Positions 9,163 to 19,518 are shown, numbered from the stretch's first letter. The stretch is DNA of 64,000 bases from Acinetobacter lwoffii (GCF_024129435.1 NZ_JAMXXN010000003.1:1-64000); one strand, 5' to 3'. The notes: generated by a model from the sequence alone, not told the origin. Made by a program: numbers and translations.

Positions 9163-9954
9163 ATGTCGGTTTCGACGATTACCCCTTGGGTGATAGGTAA
9201 CTGGAAAATGAATCCAGTACAGGCAGAGGCATTAAGCTTGGTGCGTAGTATTAAGAATTTGCTGGAAACTGCACCAATTGCCGAAGATCAATGTCATTTA
9301 GGTGTGGCACCGATTGCGATTGCCTTAAGCCAGATTCAGGCAGAGCTGTCATCTGCGGTTCGTCCGATTTATACCGTAGCACAAGATGTTTCACGTATTG
9401 CAGGAACGGGTGCCTATACTGGTGAAGTCAGTGCTGAATTACTCGCAGACAGCCAAATCCAGTATGTACTGGTGGGTCATTCTGAACGCCGTGAAATATT
9501 TGCAGAAAATGCTGATATTTTAAATGCTAAAATCAAGAATGCTTTAAGTGCCGGTTTGACTGTGATTTATTGTGTCGGTGAAAGTCTGGAACAGCGTGAA
9601 GCAGGGCAGGCGGAAGCTGTCGTATTACAACAAATTTGTGATATCGCTACTGTGGTTGAAGCGGAGCAATGGAACAATATCGTGATTGCCTATGAGCCGA
9701 TCTGGGCGATTGGTACAGGTAAAACGGCTTCTCCTGAAGATGCGCAGGCCATGCATGCACAAATCCGTCAAGGTTTAAGCCAGATTACAGGCTATGGCGA
9801 GAGTATGGCGATTTTATATGGTGGTAGTGTCAAGCCGGAAAATGCAGTAGAGTTAGCAGCCTGCCAAGATATCAATGGGGCATTGGTCGGTGGTGCATCA
9901 CTCAATGCTGAGTCGTTCCATAAAATTGCTCATGCATTTGCAAATACACAATAA
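9163..9954 (+). CDS. tpiA: Triosephosphate isomerase
   Basis: Interconverts dihydroxyacetone phosphate and glyceraldehyde-3-phosphate. It has 263 residues and forms a TIM barrel. The catalytic lysine is in NWKMN (13-17), the electrophilic His is H106 in VGHSERR, and the catalytic Glu is E178 in [14 protein letters not shown]. Phosphate-binding YGGSVKPEN follows. The ATG at 9163 gives the family-typical start. A TAGAAT about 40 nt upstream might be the -10 box, without a clear -35. It is followed 13 nt later by secG. Confidence 0.98.
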   Translation: MSVSTITPWVIGNWKMNPVQAEALSLVRSIKNLLETAPIAEDQCHLGVAPIAIALSQIQAELSSAVRPIYTVAQDVSRIAGTGAYTGEVSAELLADSQIQYVLVGHSERREIFAENADILNAKIKNALSAGLTVIYCVGESLEQREAGQAEAVVLQQICDIATVVEAEQWNNIVIAYEPIWAIGTGKTASPEDAQAMHAQIRQGLSQITGYGESMAILYGGSVKPENAVELAACQDINGALVGGASLNAESFHKIAHAFANTQ

Positions 9955-9967
9955 TTAGGAGTTCAGC

Positions 9968-10297
9968 ATGCAAACTTTTGTGCTGGTAGTACATATTATC
10001 TTAGCTGTTTTGATGATTGTCTTGATTTTGGTTCAGCATGGTAAAGGTGCAGATGCTGGTGCCTCTTTCGGCGGCGGTGGTGCAGCGACAGTATTCGGAG
10101 CATCGGGTTCGGGTAATTTCATGACCCGTTTAACTGCGATTTTTACTGCACTGTTCTTCGTGACCAGTCTGACTTTGGCGATTTTGGCCAAGCAACAAAC
10201 CTCGAATGCCTATAGTTTGGGATCTGTTCAGTCTGCGCCGACCGTACCTGTGCAATCGAATGAAACTTCACCAACTGCACCAGAAACGACCGAATAG
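9968..10297 (+). CDS. secG: Preprotein translocase subunit SecG
   Basis: Small subunit of the SecYEG channel that assists SecA-driven protein export. It has 109 residues: TM1 (FVLVVHIILAVLMIVLILV), a cytoplasmic loop with the SecG-typical GKGADAGASFGGG and FGASGSGNFMTR, TM2 (LTAIFTALFFVTSLTLAIL), and a polar Ser/Thr/Pro tail. A GGAG ribosome site precedes the ATG. Placement just upstream of tRNA-Leu(GAG) matches the secG-leuU pair of E. coli. Confidence 0.95.
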   Translation: MQTFVLVVHIILAVLMIVLILVQHGKGADAGASFGGGGAATVFGASGSGNFMTRLTAIFTALFFVTSLTLAILAKQQTSNAYSLGSVQSAPTVPVQSNETSPTAPETTE

Positions 10298-10350
10298 TTT
10301 TAATTAATCCTTTCTTTTTTTCAGTGATACGACTAGAATGCGTCACAGCT

Positions 10351-10435
10351 GCGGTGGTGGTGGAATTGGTAGACACGCTACCTTGAGGTGGTAGTGCTTT
10401 CGGGCGTGGGGGTTCAAGTCCCCCCTTCCGCACCA
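10351..10435 (+). tRNA. tRNA-Leu (anticodon GAG)
   Basis: 85-nt class II tRNA with encoded CCA. The anticodon stem CTACC/GGTAG encloses TTGAGGT, giving anticodon GAG. It has a long variable arm and a T arm GGGGG-TTCAAGT-CCCCC. The acceptor stem has an apparent U5-U68 mismatch next to a G6-U67 wobble. A TAGAAT at 10334-10339 is placed like a -10 box. It corresponds in position to E. coli leuU. Confidence 0.95.
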
Positions 10436-10488
10436 ACTTATAATCCAGAAATTTAAGTTGGTGTATGCAGCTGAAAAACTTCTATTGA

Positions 10489-10565
<77 letters not shown>

Positions 10566-10645
10566 ATCAATCCTTTTTAAAGACGCAAACTTTCAAGAGG
10601 CAGCTTAAACCAGTATTAAGCTGAGAAATATAATTTGCATGTTGT

Positions 10646-10722
<77 letters not shown>

Positions 10723-10790
10723 ATCTTTTAAAGATGCAAACTTTAAAAGCAGTTTAAGTTTTTTTAAACTGAATGTTATTTGTACGCTGA

Positions 10791-10867
<77 letters not shown>

Positions 10868-10913
10868 CTTTTTCAGCGACAGATGATAAATATGCAGAAT
10901 GATGTGGTTTTGA

Positions 10914-10942
10914 TTGAAAAGTTCTCATCTTTTGTATATAAT
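10914..10942 (+). promoter_or_regulatory. Sigma-70 promoter upstream of initiator tRNA copy 4
   Basis: TTGAAA at 10914-10919 and a perfect TATAAT at 10937-10942 are separated by 17 nt. The -10 box ends 13 nt before the tRNA, so the start site would fall just upstream of its 5' end. Confidence 0.75.
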
Positions 10943-10955
10943 TTTTGCACGTTGA

Positions 10956-11032
<77 letters not shown>

Positions 11033-11045
11033 AGTTTCTAAAAAG

Positions 11046-11071
11046 AGGCTCACAACAAGGTGGGCCTTTTT
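11046..11071 (+). terminator. Terminator after the initiator tRNA array
   Basis: AGGCTCAC (11046-11053) pairs with GTGGGCCT (11060-11067) with one wobble, followed by a T run. Confidence 0.65.
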
Positions 11072-11113
11072 GCACAGTGGGATTTGAAAAAATCTTAAAT
11101 TGTGCATTAATTG

Positions 11114-11134
11114 GGGCGATTTACGCCCTTTTTT
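11114..11134 (+). terminator. Second terminator before rimP
   Basis: GGGCG (11114-11118), loop ATTTA, CGCCC (11124-11128), then six T. With the previous hairpin it forms a tandem stop between the tRNA array and rimP, although readthrough into rimP is possible as in E. coli. Confidence 0.65.
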
Positions 11135-11255
11135 ATTGGCTATCGTGTAGTGTCGACATTATTTGGTCAAATCTCCATGTTTCACTACTACTATAGTTTG
11201 TATTGGTTTGTAGTGGTCAAATAGATCATAAAATCGCACCAGATGACGAGAGTAA

Positions 11256-11780
11256 ATGAAGCTATCAAATAAAACTCAAGCACTTCAGGACTTGATTGCA
11301 CCAGCAGTTGAAGCCTGTAATGTAAACCTTTGGGGGATTGAATTCCTGCCACAGGGTAAATGTTCGTTATTACGTATCTACATCGACAAGCCAGTCGATG
11401 AGAGCGTTGCACCAGCAATCAATGAAGATGGTGAAGAAGATCAGGGGCGTGGTATTGGCGTTCAGGATTGTGTGCGTGTCACGCAGCAAGTGGGCGCAAT
11501 GCTGGATGTTCATGATCCGATCTCGGGTGAATATTCACTTGAAGTATCTTCGCCAGGCTGGGACCGTCCATTCTTCCAGCTCGAGCAGATGTCAGGCTAT
11601 ATCGGTCATACCGTAGCACTACGTTTGATCAGTGCGGTAGATAACCGTCGTAAATTCCAGGCCAAACTGGTTGCTGTCGATCTTGAAAATGAAATGATTC
11701 AGGTTGAAGTAGAAAAGCAACAGGTATTGGAGATCGACAGTCACAATATCGATAAAGCAAATTTGGTCTTCCAAGATTAA
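11256..11780 (+). CDS. rimP: Ribosome maturation factor RimP
   Basis: Cytoplasmic factor needed for 30S subunit maturation. It has 174 residues, near the usual 150-175. The N-terminal domain carries [21 protein letters not shown] and the [12 protein letters not shown] motif that marks the family. The C-terminal SH3-like domain holds [15 protein letters not shown]. It is the first gene of rimP-nusA-infB-rbfA, 34 nt before nusA. The region upstream contains the TGGTCAAAT repeat at 11164 and 11214, but I could not place a convincing promoter. Confidence 0.94.
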   Translation: MKLSNKTQALQDLIAPAVEACNVNLWGIEFLPQGKCSLLRIYIDKPVDESVAPAINEDGEEDQGRGIGVQDCVRVTQQVGAMLDVHDPISGEYSLEVSSPGWDRPFFQLEQMSGYIGHTVALRLISAVDNRRKFQAKLVAVDLENEMIQVEVEKQQVLEIDSHNIDKANLVFQD

Positions 11781-11814
11781 TTTAATAAATAAAAATTTAA
11801 CGAATAGGTGACGT

Positions 11815-13299
11815 ATGGCACGTGAAATTCTGACCGTCGTTGAAACGGTTAGTAACGAAAAAGGTGTACCTCGTGAAGCGATCTTTGAAGCGCTTGAGCA
11901 AGCTTTAGTTGCTGCGACAAAGAAAAAATTTTACGAAGGAACACATTCGGAAGAAGCACGTTTACGTGTGGAAATTGATCGTAAAACAGGTGACTATCGT
12001 ACTTTCCGTCAGTGGGAAGTGGTTGCAGACGAAGATCATGAAATGCCAGCTTGTCAGGATGCCATCTCTGATGTCGATCCGGCAAAATGGTCGATTGGCG
12101 ACATTCGTGAGCTTGAAGTGGAATCGATTGACTTCGGTCGTATTGCAGCGCAAATTGCCAAGCAAGTGATCGTACAGAAGATCCGTGAAGCAGAACGTGC
12201 ACTTGTGGCTGATGCTTACGAATCTAAAGTCGGCGAGCTGATCTACGGTGAAGTGAAAAAACAAACCAAAGACGGTTTTATCATTGACCTAGGTGACAAT
12301 GCTGAAGCGTATCTTGCTCGTGAAGAAATGATTCCGAAAGAAATCCTTCGTCCGAAGCAACGCGTGAATGCGATTCTGTTCAATGTCAACCGTGAAGGTC
12401 GTGGTGCGCAGTTACAACTGTCACGTGCTAAACCGGATATGCTGATTGCATTGATGAAGAAAGAAATCCCTGAGATTTCTGAAGAAATCATTGAAATTAA
12501 AGCTGCGGCTCGCCAACCAGGCGTTCGTGCTAAAATTGCAGTGAAAACCAATGACCACCGTATTGACCCGGTGGGTGCTTGTATTGGTATGCGTGGTACC
12601 CGTATTCAAGCTGTACAGCAAGAGCTCAATGGCGAGCGTATTGATGTCGTAGTTTGGTCGGATGATCCTGCGCAATATATCGCAAGTGCATTGGAACCAG
12701 CAGATGTATCGAGTATTGTCATTGATGAAGATGCACGTACTGCCGACATTATTTTCGCAACCAGCGATCAGCTGGCACGTGCGATTGGTTCACAAGGTCA
12801 GAACGTTCGTCTGGCATCTGAATTGACTGGCTACAAGCTGGACATGATGCTGGAAGAGGAATACTACGCCCGTCAACAAAACGAAGCGCAACAATATTTA
12901 GACATGTTTGTTACCCGTCTGGATATCGCGGAAGATTTGGCGATGGCATTGGTAGAAATGGGCTTCACCTCGCTTGAAGAAATTGCTTATGTCCCTGCGG
13001 AAACGTTTGATGAAATCGAACTGGATGCGGAACTGGTTGAACTACTGCAAAGCCGTGCGAAAGAAATTGCACTTGCTGATGCATTACAACAGCAAGAGAA
13101 CATACAAGCGCCAAGTGAAGAACTTGTTGCAATGGAAGGCATGACAGTAGAGATCGCGCAAGCGCTAGCAGCTCGTGGTGTGGTAACAGTGGATGATTTA
13201 GCAGATCAGGCGACTGACGATATCGAAGATATTGAAGGTTTGGGTGCTGAGAAAGCAGGTCAACTCATTATGAAAGCGCGCGAATCATGGTTTAACTAG
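11815..13299 (+). CDS. nusA: Transcription termination/antitermination factor NusA
   Basis: RNA polymerase-binding elongation factor that controls pausing, intrinsic termination and antitermination. It has 494 residues, as usual in gammaproteobacteria. Order: N-terminal polymerase-binding domain (1-about 125), S1 domain (VKKQTKDGFIIDLGDNAEAY), two KH domains (DPVGACIGMRGTRIQAV and ARAIGSQGQNVRLASELTG), then two C-terminal acidic helix-hairpin-helix repeats (AEDLAMALVEMGFTSLEEIA and VEIAQALAARGVVTVDDLA). AGGTGA lies 5 nt before the ATG. It is 10 nt upstream of infB. Confidence 0.98.
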   Translation: MAREILTVVETVSNEKGVPREAIFEALEQALVAATKKKFYEGTHSEEARLRVEIDRKTGDYRTFRQWEVVADEDHEMPACQDAISDVDPAKWSIGDIRELEVESIDFGRIAAQIAKQVIVQKIREAERALVADAYESKVGELIYGEVKKQTKDGFIIDLGDNAEAYLAREEMIPKEILRPKQRVNAILFNVNREGRGAQLQLSRAKPDMLIALMKKEIPEISEEIIEIKAAARQPGVRAKIAVKTNDHRIDPVGACIGMRGTRIQAVQQELNGERIDVVVWSDDPAQYIASALEPADVSSIVIDEDARTADIIFATSDQLARAIGSQGQNVRLASELTGYKLDMMLEEEYYARQQNEAQQYLDMFVTRLDIAEDLAMALVEMGFTSLEEIAYVPAETFDEIELDAELVELLQSRAKEIALADALQQQENIQAPSEELVAMEGMTVEIAQALAARGVVTVDDLADQATDDIEDIEGLGAEKAGQLIMKARESWFN

Positions 13300-13309
13300 G
13301 AGGTAGTAT

Positions 13310-16018
13310 ATGACGGACAAGTCGATTAAAGAGTTAGCCCTCAACGTGGGTCGTCCAGTTGAGAAGCTCCTAGAGCAGGTTCGTGAGGCAGGTTTACCAC
13401 AGCGTAAAGCTGACGATATTATTACCACCGAACAACAAGATAGCTTGATGAGTCATGTGAAAAAGTCACAGGGTTCGGAAAGCCAAGCAGGGCAAATCAC
13501 GTTGAAACGTAAAACGACTAGTACGGCTAAAGTAGCCAGTACTTCAGGTAAGGCGAAAACGATTAATGTAGAAGTTCGCAAGAAGCATACATTTGTTAAG
13601 CCGGATCCAGAACAGATCAAAGCAGAAGCATTGGCGAAAGCCAAGGCTGAGCAACAGGCCAAAGCTGCGCCTGAGCAGAATACAGCGCAAGCTGCTTCTG
13701 CCGAAGCTCCAAAAACTGGCGTAAATAATGCGAATAAAGCTCTAGAAGCGATGCGTGCTGCTGCAAAGCAAACCAGCGACAAGCAAGAAGTTTCTAAAGC
13801 TGCAGTAGTGGTAAAACGCAAATCAACTAACAAGCCGATTGTGAAGCAAGTTGTTAAACCAACTGAAACCGCTGAACAGAAAAAGGCACGTGAAGCAGAA
13901 GCAGCAAAATTAAAAGCTGTTGAAGAAGCAGCACGTCGTAAAGCGGCTGAAGAAGCGCAGCAACGTACCCTTGAGCAAATGCGTCAAATGGCGTCTAAGT
14001 ACACCGCGGAAGATACCACTGCAACTATTCGTGTTGTTGATGATTCTCCTCTGGCTGCCGGTCTTGTTGGCCAGGCATATGAAGACTCTTTTGCAAAAGA
14101 AGACCGCGAAATCAAACGTGGTACGAATACGCCGAGCGCACGTGCACCGAAAAAAGGTGGTCGTCGTGGTCAGGAAGAGCAAAGCTTCAGCAAACAGCCT
14201 AAGCGTGGTTTAAAAACCAGCCAGGGCAACAAGCACGGCTTCGAAAAACCTGTGAAAAAACAGGTTTATGATGTTGAAATCGGTGAAACGATTGTGGTTG
14301 CTGACTTGGCTGCGAAAATGGCAGTTAAGGTTCGTGAAGTAATCAAATCACTCATGAAAATGGGTGAATTGGTTACTCAGAACCAGGCAATTGATCAGGA
14401 AATTGCTGCACTTGTTGTTGAAGAAATGGGCCATAATCCGGTACTGGTTTCTGATACACAAGCTGAAGATAACTTGCTTGAAGCAGCTGAAGAAGCACGT
14501 GGTGCGCAATCTACGCGTGCGCCTGTTGTTACCATTATGGGTCACGTTGACCATGGTAAGACATCACTGCTTGACCGTATTCGTCGTGCCAAAGTGGCTG
14601 CTGGCGAAGCAGGCGGTATTACCCAGCATATCGGTGCTTACCATGTAACTACTGATAAAGGTATGATTACATTCCTTGATACTCCGGGACACGCAGCATT
14701 TACTGCAATGCGTTCACGTGGTGCGAAAGCAACAGATATCGTGGTTCTGGTTGTTGCAGCAGATGATGGTGTAATGCCACAAACTGCAGAAGCAATTGAC
14801 CATGCACGTGCTGCAGGTACGCCAATCATTGTTGCGATCAACAAGATGGATAAAGAATCTGCTGATCCAGATCGCGTATTGAATGAATTGACTGTGAAAG
14901 AAATCGTGCCAGAACAATGGGGTGGTGACGTTCCAGTGGCAATGGTTTCTGCACATACTGGTCAAGGTATTGATGAACTTCTTGATATTATTTCGATTCA
15001 AGCTGAACTTCTAGAGCTTAAAGCATCGGAAGAAGGCGCTGCACAAGGTGTCGTAATTGAAGCACGTGTAGACAACAGCCGTGGTGCGGTAACGTCTATT
15101 CTGGTTCAAAACGGTACATTGAAAGTAGGTGATCTCGTTCTTGCCGGTTCATCTTATGGTCGCGTTCGTGCGATGACGGATGAAAATGGTCAGCGTATCA
15201 AATCTGCAGGTCCTTCGATTCCAGTGGAAATTCTGGGTCTTCCAGAAGCGCCAATGGCAGGTGACGAAGTTCTTGTGGTCAGCGATGAGAAGAAAGCACG
15301 TGAAGTTGCCGATGCGCGTATGGATCGTGAACGTCAAAAACGTCTTGAGCGTCAATCTGCAATGCGTCTTGAAAACATCATGGCGTCTATGGGCAAGAAA
15401 GATGTGCCTATCGTGAACGTTGTGTTGAAAACTGACGTACGTGGTACACTTGAAGCCTTGCATGTAGCACTTGCTGAGCTTGCGACTGACGAAGTTAAAG
15501 TACGTATCATCGGTTCTGGTGTAGGTGCGATCACTGAGTCTGACGTGACACTGGCTGAATCTTCAGAAGCAGTTCTACTCGGTTTTAACGTACGTGCGGA
15601 CAACGCTGCGCGTCAAAAAGCAGATGCAGACAGTATCGACATTCGTTACTACTCAATCATCTATCAATTGATTGATGATGTGAAAGCAGCAATGAGCGGT
15701 AAGCTTGCACCAGAACATCGTGAAACGATTCTGGGTGTTGCACAAGTACGTGAAGTATTCCACTCAAGTAAGTTTGGTGCGGCTGCGGGCTGTATGGTAC
15801 TTGAAGGCGTATTGCATCGTAACAAACCGATTCGCGTATTACGTGATGACGTGGTTGTGTTCCAGGGCGAGCTTGAATCTCTTCGTCGCTACAAAGAAGT
15901 GGTTGAAGAAGTTCGTGCCGGTATGGAATGTGGTCTTGCGGTGAAAGGCTATAAAGACATCAAAGCACTTGATAAGATCGAAGTGTACGATGTTCAACTG
16001 ATTAAACGGAGTCTTTAA
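13310..16018 (+). CDS. infB: Translation initiation factor IF-2
   Basis: GTPase that places initiator tRNA on the 30S subunit and promotes subunit joining. It has 902 residues. An IF2_N domain starts the protein, followed by a long Ala/Lys/Glu-rich linker (about 100-230) and a second IF2_N-like domain. The G domain has [21 protein letters not shown] and SAH motifs. Domains II, III and IV follow, ending with the fMet-tRNA-binding region ([19 protein letters not shown]). The ribosome site AGGAGGT is a near-perfect anti-16S match 5 nt before the ATG. The stop overlaps rbfA (TAATG). Confidence 0.98.
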   Translation: MTDKSIKELALNVGRPVEKLLEQVREAGLPQRKADDIITTEQQDSLMSHVKKSQGSESQAGQITLKRKTTSTAKVASTSGKAKTINVEVRKKHTFVKPDPEQIKAEALAKAKAEQQAKAAPEQNTAQAASAEAPKTGVNNANKALEAMRAAAKQTSDKQEVSKAAVVVKRKSTNKPIVKQVVKPTETAEQKKAREAEAAKLKAVEEAARRKAAEEAQQRTLEQMRQMASKYTAEDTTATIRVVDDSPLAAGLVGQAYEDSFAKEDREIKRGTNTPSARAPKKGGRRGQEEQSFSKQPKRGLKTSQGNKHGFEKPVKKQVYDVEIGETIVVADLAAKMAVKVREVIKSLMKMGELVTQNQAIDQEIAALVVEEMGHNPVLVSDTQAEDNLLEAAEEARGAQSTRAPVVTIMGHVDHGKTSLLDRIRRAKVAAGEAGGITQHIGAYHVTTDKGMITFLDTPGHAAFTAMRSRGAKATDIVVLVVAADDGVMPQTAEAIDHARAAGTPIIVAINKMDKESADPDRVLNELTVKEIVPEQWGGDVPVAMVSAHTGQGIDELLDIISIQAELLELKASEEGAAQGVVIEARVDNSRGAVTSILVQNGTLKVGDLVLAGSSYGRVRAMTDENGQRIKSAGPSIPVEILGLPEAPMAGDEVLVVSDEKKAREVADARMDRERQKRLERQSAMRLENIMASMGKKDVPIVNVVLKTDVRGTLEALHVALAELATDEVKVRIIGSGVGAITESDVTLAESSEAVLLGFNVRADNAARQKADADSIDIRYYSIIYQLIDDVKAAMSGKLAPEHRETILGVAQVREVFHSSKFGAAAGCMVLEGVLHRNKPIRVLRDDVVVFQGELESLRRYKEVVEEVRAGMECGLAVKGYKDIKALDKIEVYDVQLIKRSL

Positions 16019-16422
16019 TGGCGGGTAGTCAACGTCTGAAGCGTATGGCGGATACAGTACAACGCGAGTTGTCAGAACTGATCCGTCAGGAGCTGAAAGA
16101 TCCACGCTTAGGTGGTCTTGTGACCATCTCTGCAGTGAAGGTGAGCCCAGACCTGGGATATGCGGAAGTTTATGTCACTGTGATGGGACGTGAACTTGGC
16201 GATGAGCAAAGTCAGGAAGCCAATAAAGAAACTTTGGATGTGTTGAACAAAGCATCTGGTTTCTTGCGCCACGAGCTGAGTCGTCGTATCAAAACCCGTA
16301 TTACGCCTCGTCTACGTTTCCATTACGATAAGACCAATGCATATGGTAACTATATGTTTGGTCTGATCGCTGAAGCAGTGAAGGACTTACCTGAAGCTGA
16401 AGCAAAAAAAGATGATGAATAA
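16018..16422 (+). CDS. rbfA: 30S ribosome-binding factor RbfA
   Basis: Single KH-fold protein that assists 16S rRNA 5'-end maturation and cold adaptation. It has 134 residues. Family motifs visible: RVQREL-type N-terminus (MADTVQRELSELIRQELKDP), VSPDLGYAEVYVTVMG and LRFHYD. Translation is probably coupled to infB through the TAATG overlap. In many relatives truB follows; here the operon ends at a UUCG-loop terminator and the next genes are on the other strand. Confidence 0.96.
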   Translation: MAGSQRLKRMADTVQRELSELIRQELKDPRLGGLVTISAVKVSPDLGYAEVYVTVMGRELGDEQSQEANKETLDVLNKASGFLRHELSRRIKTRITPRLRFHYDKTNAYGNYMFGLIAEAVKDLPEAEAKKDDE

Positions 16423-16433
16423 GTCTTAGGACT

Positions 16434-16462
16434 AAAAAAGCCACCTTCGGGTGGCTTTTTTT
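16434..16462. terminator. Bidirectional UUCG-loop terminator between rbfA and mrpG
   Basis: GCCACC (16440-16445) and GGTGGC (16450-16455) close a TTCG tetraloop. The A run before and T run after let it serve both strands. Confidence 0.88.
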
Positions 16463-16507
16463 ATCTCTCTATTTTGAGATTTGGGAGAACTGGAATCGCT
16501 TGCTCAA

Positions 16508-16909
16508 TTAATCTAAATCATCATTGCGATTGATTTTCTTTTCATAAAAGGTACGACGGCGTGAACGCTGCCAGGGCAGGGGGCGTTCTAGCGTTTCCGG
16601 CACTTCGCCACTCAAAGAGCGTAACCGCAAATGCAATGCAGCCTGTGCCATCAGATTGGCGGATACCGGCGCAGTAATAAAGGCAAACAAGGTAATCAGC
16701 ACTTCCGCAAAGCCGAAACGGCCATACATGGCAGAGAAAATAATTGCTGCAATTAAGAAACTGCCGAGGCCCAAAGTACTGGATTTGGTTGGTGCATGCA
16801 GACGCATGAACAGATCGGGCAAGCGCACCATCCCAATTCCGCCAACCAGCATAAAGAAAGCACCAATCAATAGAAAAATCGACACCAGTATTTCTAAAAT
16901 TAAAGACAT
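16508..16909 (-). CDS. mrpG: Mrp/Mnh cation:proton antiporter subunit G
   Basis: MrpG/PhaG-type subunit of the multicomponent Na+(K+)/H+ antiporter in the inner membrane. It has 133 residues and three hydrophobic helices, beginning LILEILVSIFLLIGAFFMLVG. The family motif GMVRLPDLFMRLHAPTKSSTLG is split across this call as GIGMVRLPDLFMRLHA and PTKSSTLG. A basic cytoplasmic tail (RRRTFYEKK) extends the C-terminus. It is the last gene of mrpA-C-D-E-F-G, 10 nt behind mrpF. Confidence 0.92.
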   Translation of the reverse strand: MSLILEILVSIFLLIGAFFMLVGGIGMVRLPDLFMRLHAPTKSSTLGLGSFLIAAIIFSAMYGRFGFAEVLITLFAFITAPVSANLMAQAALHLRLRSLSGEVPETLERPLPWQRSRRRTFYEKKINRNDDLD

Positions 16910-16919
16910 TTAAAAACTC

Positions 16920-17195
16920 CTAGTCGATGACATGGCCAGTGGTAAAATAACGTGCCAAGGCTGCGGTAGAGACAAAGCCCAACATCGCGACCAAGAGTGC
17001 ACCTTCAAACAGAAATGTGCTGCTCCAGTAAATGCCTAAAATCACCACCAGACAGGTGGCATTCAAAAACAGGGTGTCCAGTGCCAGCAGGCGGTCCACA
17101 ATAGAGGGGCCGGTAATCAGCCGGATCAGACACAGTAACATGGAGATGGTTACCGCACCCAGACAAATCAATAATGCATAAGGTAGAATTGTCAT
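16920..17195 (-). CDS. mrpF: Mrp/Mnh cation:proton antiporter subunit F
   Basis: MrpF/PhaF-type small membrane subunit of 91 residues with three predicted helices. The conserved RLITGPSIVDRLLALDTL segment marks the family. Its start overlaps the mrpE stop by four nucleotides (ATGA type), indicating translational coupling. Subunits A-G assemble into one complex that exports cations for proton uptake. The individual role of F is not resolvable from sequence. Confidence 0.93.
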   Translation of the reverse strand: MTILPYALLICLGAVTISMLLCLIRLITGPSIVDRLLALDTLFLNATCLVVILGIYWSSTFLFEGALLVAMLGFVSTAALARYFTTGHVID

Positions 17196-17710
17196 GCTTT
17201 TTCTCCTGATCGTGCATTAAAAATCTCAATGAGCGGGCGTTCATAGCGCTGCTTAATCAGCTCGATTTCGGCCGCTTCATCATCTGTGCTTAAGGCATGT
17301 ACCAGAATATCACCACGATCCTGGTCAATCCCTGCAGATACCGTGCCCGGTGTGGTGGTAATAATCATCGCCAGCAAGGTGTTGACTTCTTCATGTTCGG
17401 TATCTAAAGGCACACGGAACCATTTCGGATGCAGGTTCTTGGTTGGACCAAGCACCAGTTTTGCGACTTTAATATTGGCTACTACAATATCCCAAACTAC
17501 GACGAAGAACAGGTGCAGGGCAGGAGTCCACTGGATATTGGGGGTATAGTCAATAAAGGGTTCGACCATACGTGGAATGATGACTGCGAGTAGCAAGGCC
17601 ATCAGTAGGGTTCCAGCGTCCAGGCTGTGTGCCAGTAAAACCCAGCTCAGTCCCACAATTACAGAAACCAGCGGATGTGGGAACCAGCGTTGAAATAATG
17701 ATTCAGCCAT
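17192..17710 (-). CDS. mrpE: Mrp/Mnh cation:proton antiporter subunit E
   Basis: MrpE-type subunit of 172 residues. The N-terminal hydrophobic part is followed by the family's cytoplasmic domain, with IVVANIKVAKLVLGP, ITTTPGTVSAGID and ILVHALSTDD. The start overlaps the mrpD stop by one base and the end overlaps mrpF. The protein is required for stability of the complex in other bacteria; here that role is inferred from family and operon position. Confidence 0.94.
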   Translation of the reverse strand: MAESLFQRWFPHPLVSVIVGLSWVLLAHSLDAGTLLMALLLAVIIPRMVEPFIDYTPNIQWTPALHLFFVVVWDIVVANIKVAKLVLGPTKNLHPKWFRVPLDTEHEEVNTLLAMIITTTPGTVSAGIDQDRGDILVHALSTDDEAAEIELIKQRYERPLIEIFNARSGEKA

Positions 17711-19518
17711 TAAGGTCCCTCCGCCGGTTTAAGTTGATTATCATCATATTCGGTCTGTTCAATATGCTGCTGGTCAATCTGGCGTTGCTTGAATTCTGAA
17801 ATATGTTCACCTTTCAAGGTCGCTTCTGAAATCACATAAGGAATCAGATGCGCATTAGGATCTATCACCTCACCACCATATTTGGTTTCTGGCAAATACT
17901 TCGGATCGAATGGCTGGACGCTAATAAACTGACCTTCTGCATCCGGTTTTAACAGCGCGGCTTCATAGACCGAATTGTTTTTGATCTGTTCCGCAGTCTG
18001 ATAATTATATTGATAAATCGGTCCGGCAAACACCACGTAGGCGGTTAAGCTCACAAGCAATATATAAATCACCCGGTCATTGCGTGCCGGTGCTTTACTC
18101 GGCAGGGCTTCATATTTATGAAACTCTTCAGAATCAAGATCATCTTCAGGTCTGCTCGAACGCCAGAACAGCATAAAACCGACCCGGGTAAAGGCCAGAA
18201 TACTGAGGAAACTTACCAGTAAAATAGTCAGAATAATGATCATCTGATAGTCTGAATGGACAGAAGCCTGCAAAATAAAGACTTTACCGAAGAATCCACT
18301 AAACGGTGGCAGGCCTGCCATCATCAAAGCGATGATGAAATAGACAATCGAAACCAGCTTGTTCTGTTTCATCAGTGGGGCGATTTTAAAATGATCTTTA
18401 AATTCGCCGCGCTGCGAGGTAATCCAACCCGACAGAATATAAAATGCGGCCGCAATCAGGGTGCTGTGTACCAGGTAATATAGCGCACCGGCCCAAGCCG
18501 CAGTGTTATTCAGGCCAATGGCCACCAGAATCGTTCCGACTGAAGACAGCACCATAAAACCGACAAAACGGCGCAGACGTTCGGTGCCAATCGCACAGAT
18601 TACACCATAGACAGATGTGACCAGACCAATCACCAGCAGACAGTTCATCAGAATCTGATGGCTATATTCGTCATCAAAAACCGTGCCGTTGATACGCAAA
18701 ATCGCATAAATCCCGACTTTGGTCATGATGGTAAAGAGCGCTGCAACAGGTGTGGTGGCCACGGCATAGGTTTTGGGTAACCAGAAACCCACCGGCAACA
18801 TTGCGGCTTTAATCCCAAACACCACAAACAGCATCAAGCCACCGGCAACGGCCAGTTTGTGCTGATCTTCTGCAAGTGTTGGCATCAAACGGGCTACATC
18901 GGCCATATTCAGACTGCCGACACTGCCATAAATCATTCCGAGTCCAATCAGGAACAGCGCAGACGCTAGCAGGTTGATGGTGACGTAATGAATTCCCAGC
19001 TGAAAACGTGCCTTGCCTTGTCCATGCAACAGCAGTACATAGGACGCCATCAGCAAAATTTCAAAGAACACGAACAGGTTGAACAAATCGCCTGTCAGGA
19101 ATGCACCAGTCAGACCCATCAGCAGGAAATGCACCATGGCATGGAAATAACGGCCGCGTAAGTCCCATTCTTTACTGGCATACCAGACCACAGGCAAGGC
19201 GAGCGCATAGGTCAATACCAGCATCATGGCCGAGAGCTGATCCAGCACCAGCACGATCCCAAATGGTGCTGCCCATTCGCTGAGGGTATAGACGCTGATT
19301 TGGCCCTGACTGCTGTTTATCAGATAACTGACGGCAATGATTAGGCCCAAGATTCCCGAGAGATGGCTGATACCACGACGCCAGGGTTGACGCCAGTCTG
19401 TAATCAGAGAGCCTGCACCCGGATTGCCTAAAAGTACAAGGGCAAAAGCGGTAAAGGCCGGTAAAAGAATACTGAAAATAGGGGTGTGCTGAGTCCAGAA
19501 ATTGAGAAGATCAGTCAT
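17710..19518 (-). CDS. mrpD: Mrp/Mnh cation:proton antiporter subunit D
   Basis: Large NuoN/NuoM-like membrane subunit of the Mrp antiporter, forming a proton-translocating half-channel. It has 602 residues with about 14 helices. The proton-antiporter signature region includes FFEILLMASYVLLLHGQ, LFIGLGMIYG-type helices, LPVGFWLPKTYAVATTPVAA and HSTLIAAAFYILSG. Many MrpD proteins are around 490-560 residues; here an extra polar tail of roughly 100 residues (PDAEGQFISVQPFDPKYLP onward) extends the C-terminus. The start overlaps the mrpC stop by one base. Confidence 0.94.
   Translation of the reverse strand: MTDLLNFWTQHTPIFSILLPAFTAFALVLLGNPGAGSLITDWRQPWRRGISHLSGILGLIIAVSYLINSSQGQISVYTLSEWAAPFGIVLVLDQLSAMMLVLTYALALPVVWYASKEWDLRGRYFHAMVHFLLMGLTGAFLTGDLFNLFVFFEILLMASYVLLLHGQGKARFQLGIHYVTINLLASALFLIGLGMIYGSVGSLNMADVARLMPTLAEDQHKLAVAGGLMLFVVFGIKAAMLPVGFWLPKTYAVATTPVAALFTIMTKVGIYAILRINGTVFDDEYSHQILMNCLLVIGLVTSVYGVICAIGTERLRRFVGFMVLSSVGTILVAIGLNNTAAWAGALYYLVHSTLIAAAFYILSGWITSQRGEFKDHFKIAPLMKQNKLVSIVYFIIALMMAGLPPFSGFFGKVFILQASVHSDYQMIIILTILLVSFLSILAFTRVGFMLFWRSSRPEDDLDSEEFHKYEALPSKAPARNDRVIYILLVSLTAYVVFAGPIYQYNYQTAEQIKNNSVYEAALLKPDAEGQFISVQPFDPKYLPETKYGGEVIDPNAHLIPYVISEATLKGEHISEFKQRQIDQQHIEQTEYDDNQLKPAEGP

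Noticed and set aside
11164..11222. Direct repeat TGGTCAAAT (11164 and 11214) before rimP
   Set aside because: Two 9-nt copies 50 nt apart in AT-rich DNA could be chance; no promoter or protein site could be assigned.
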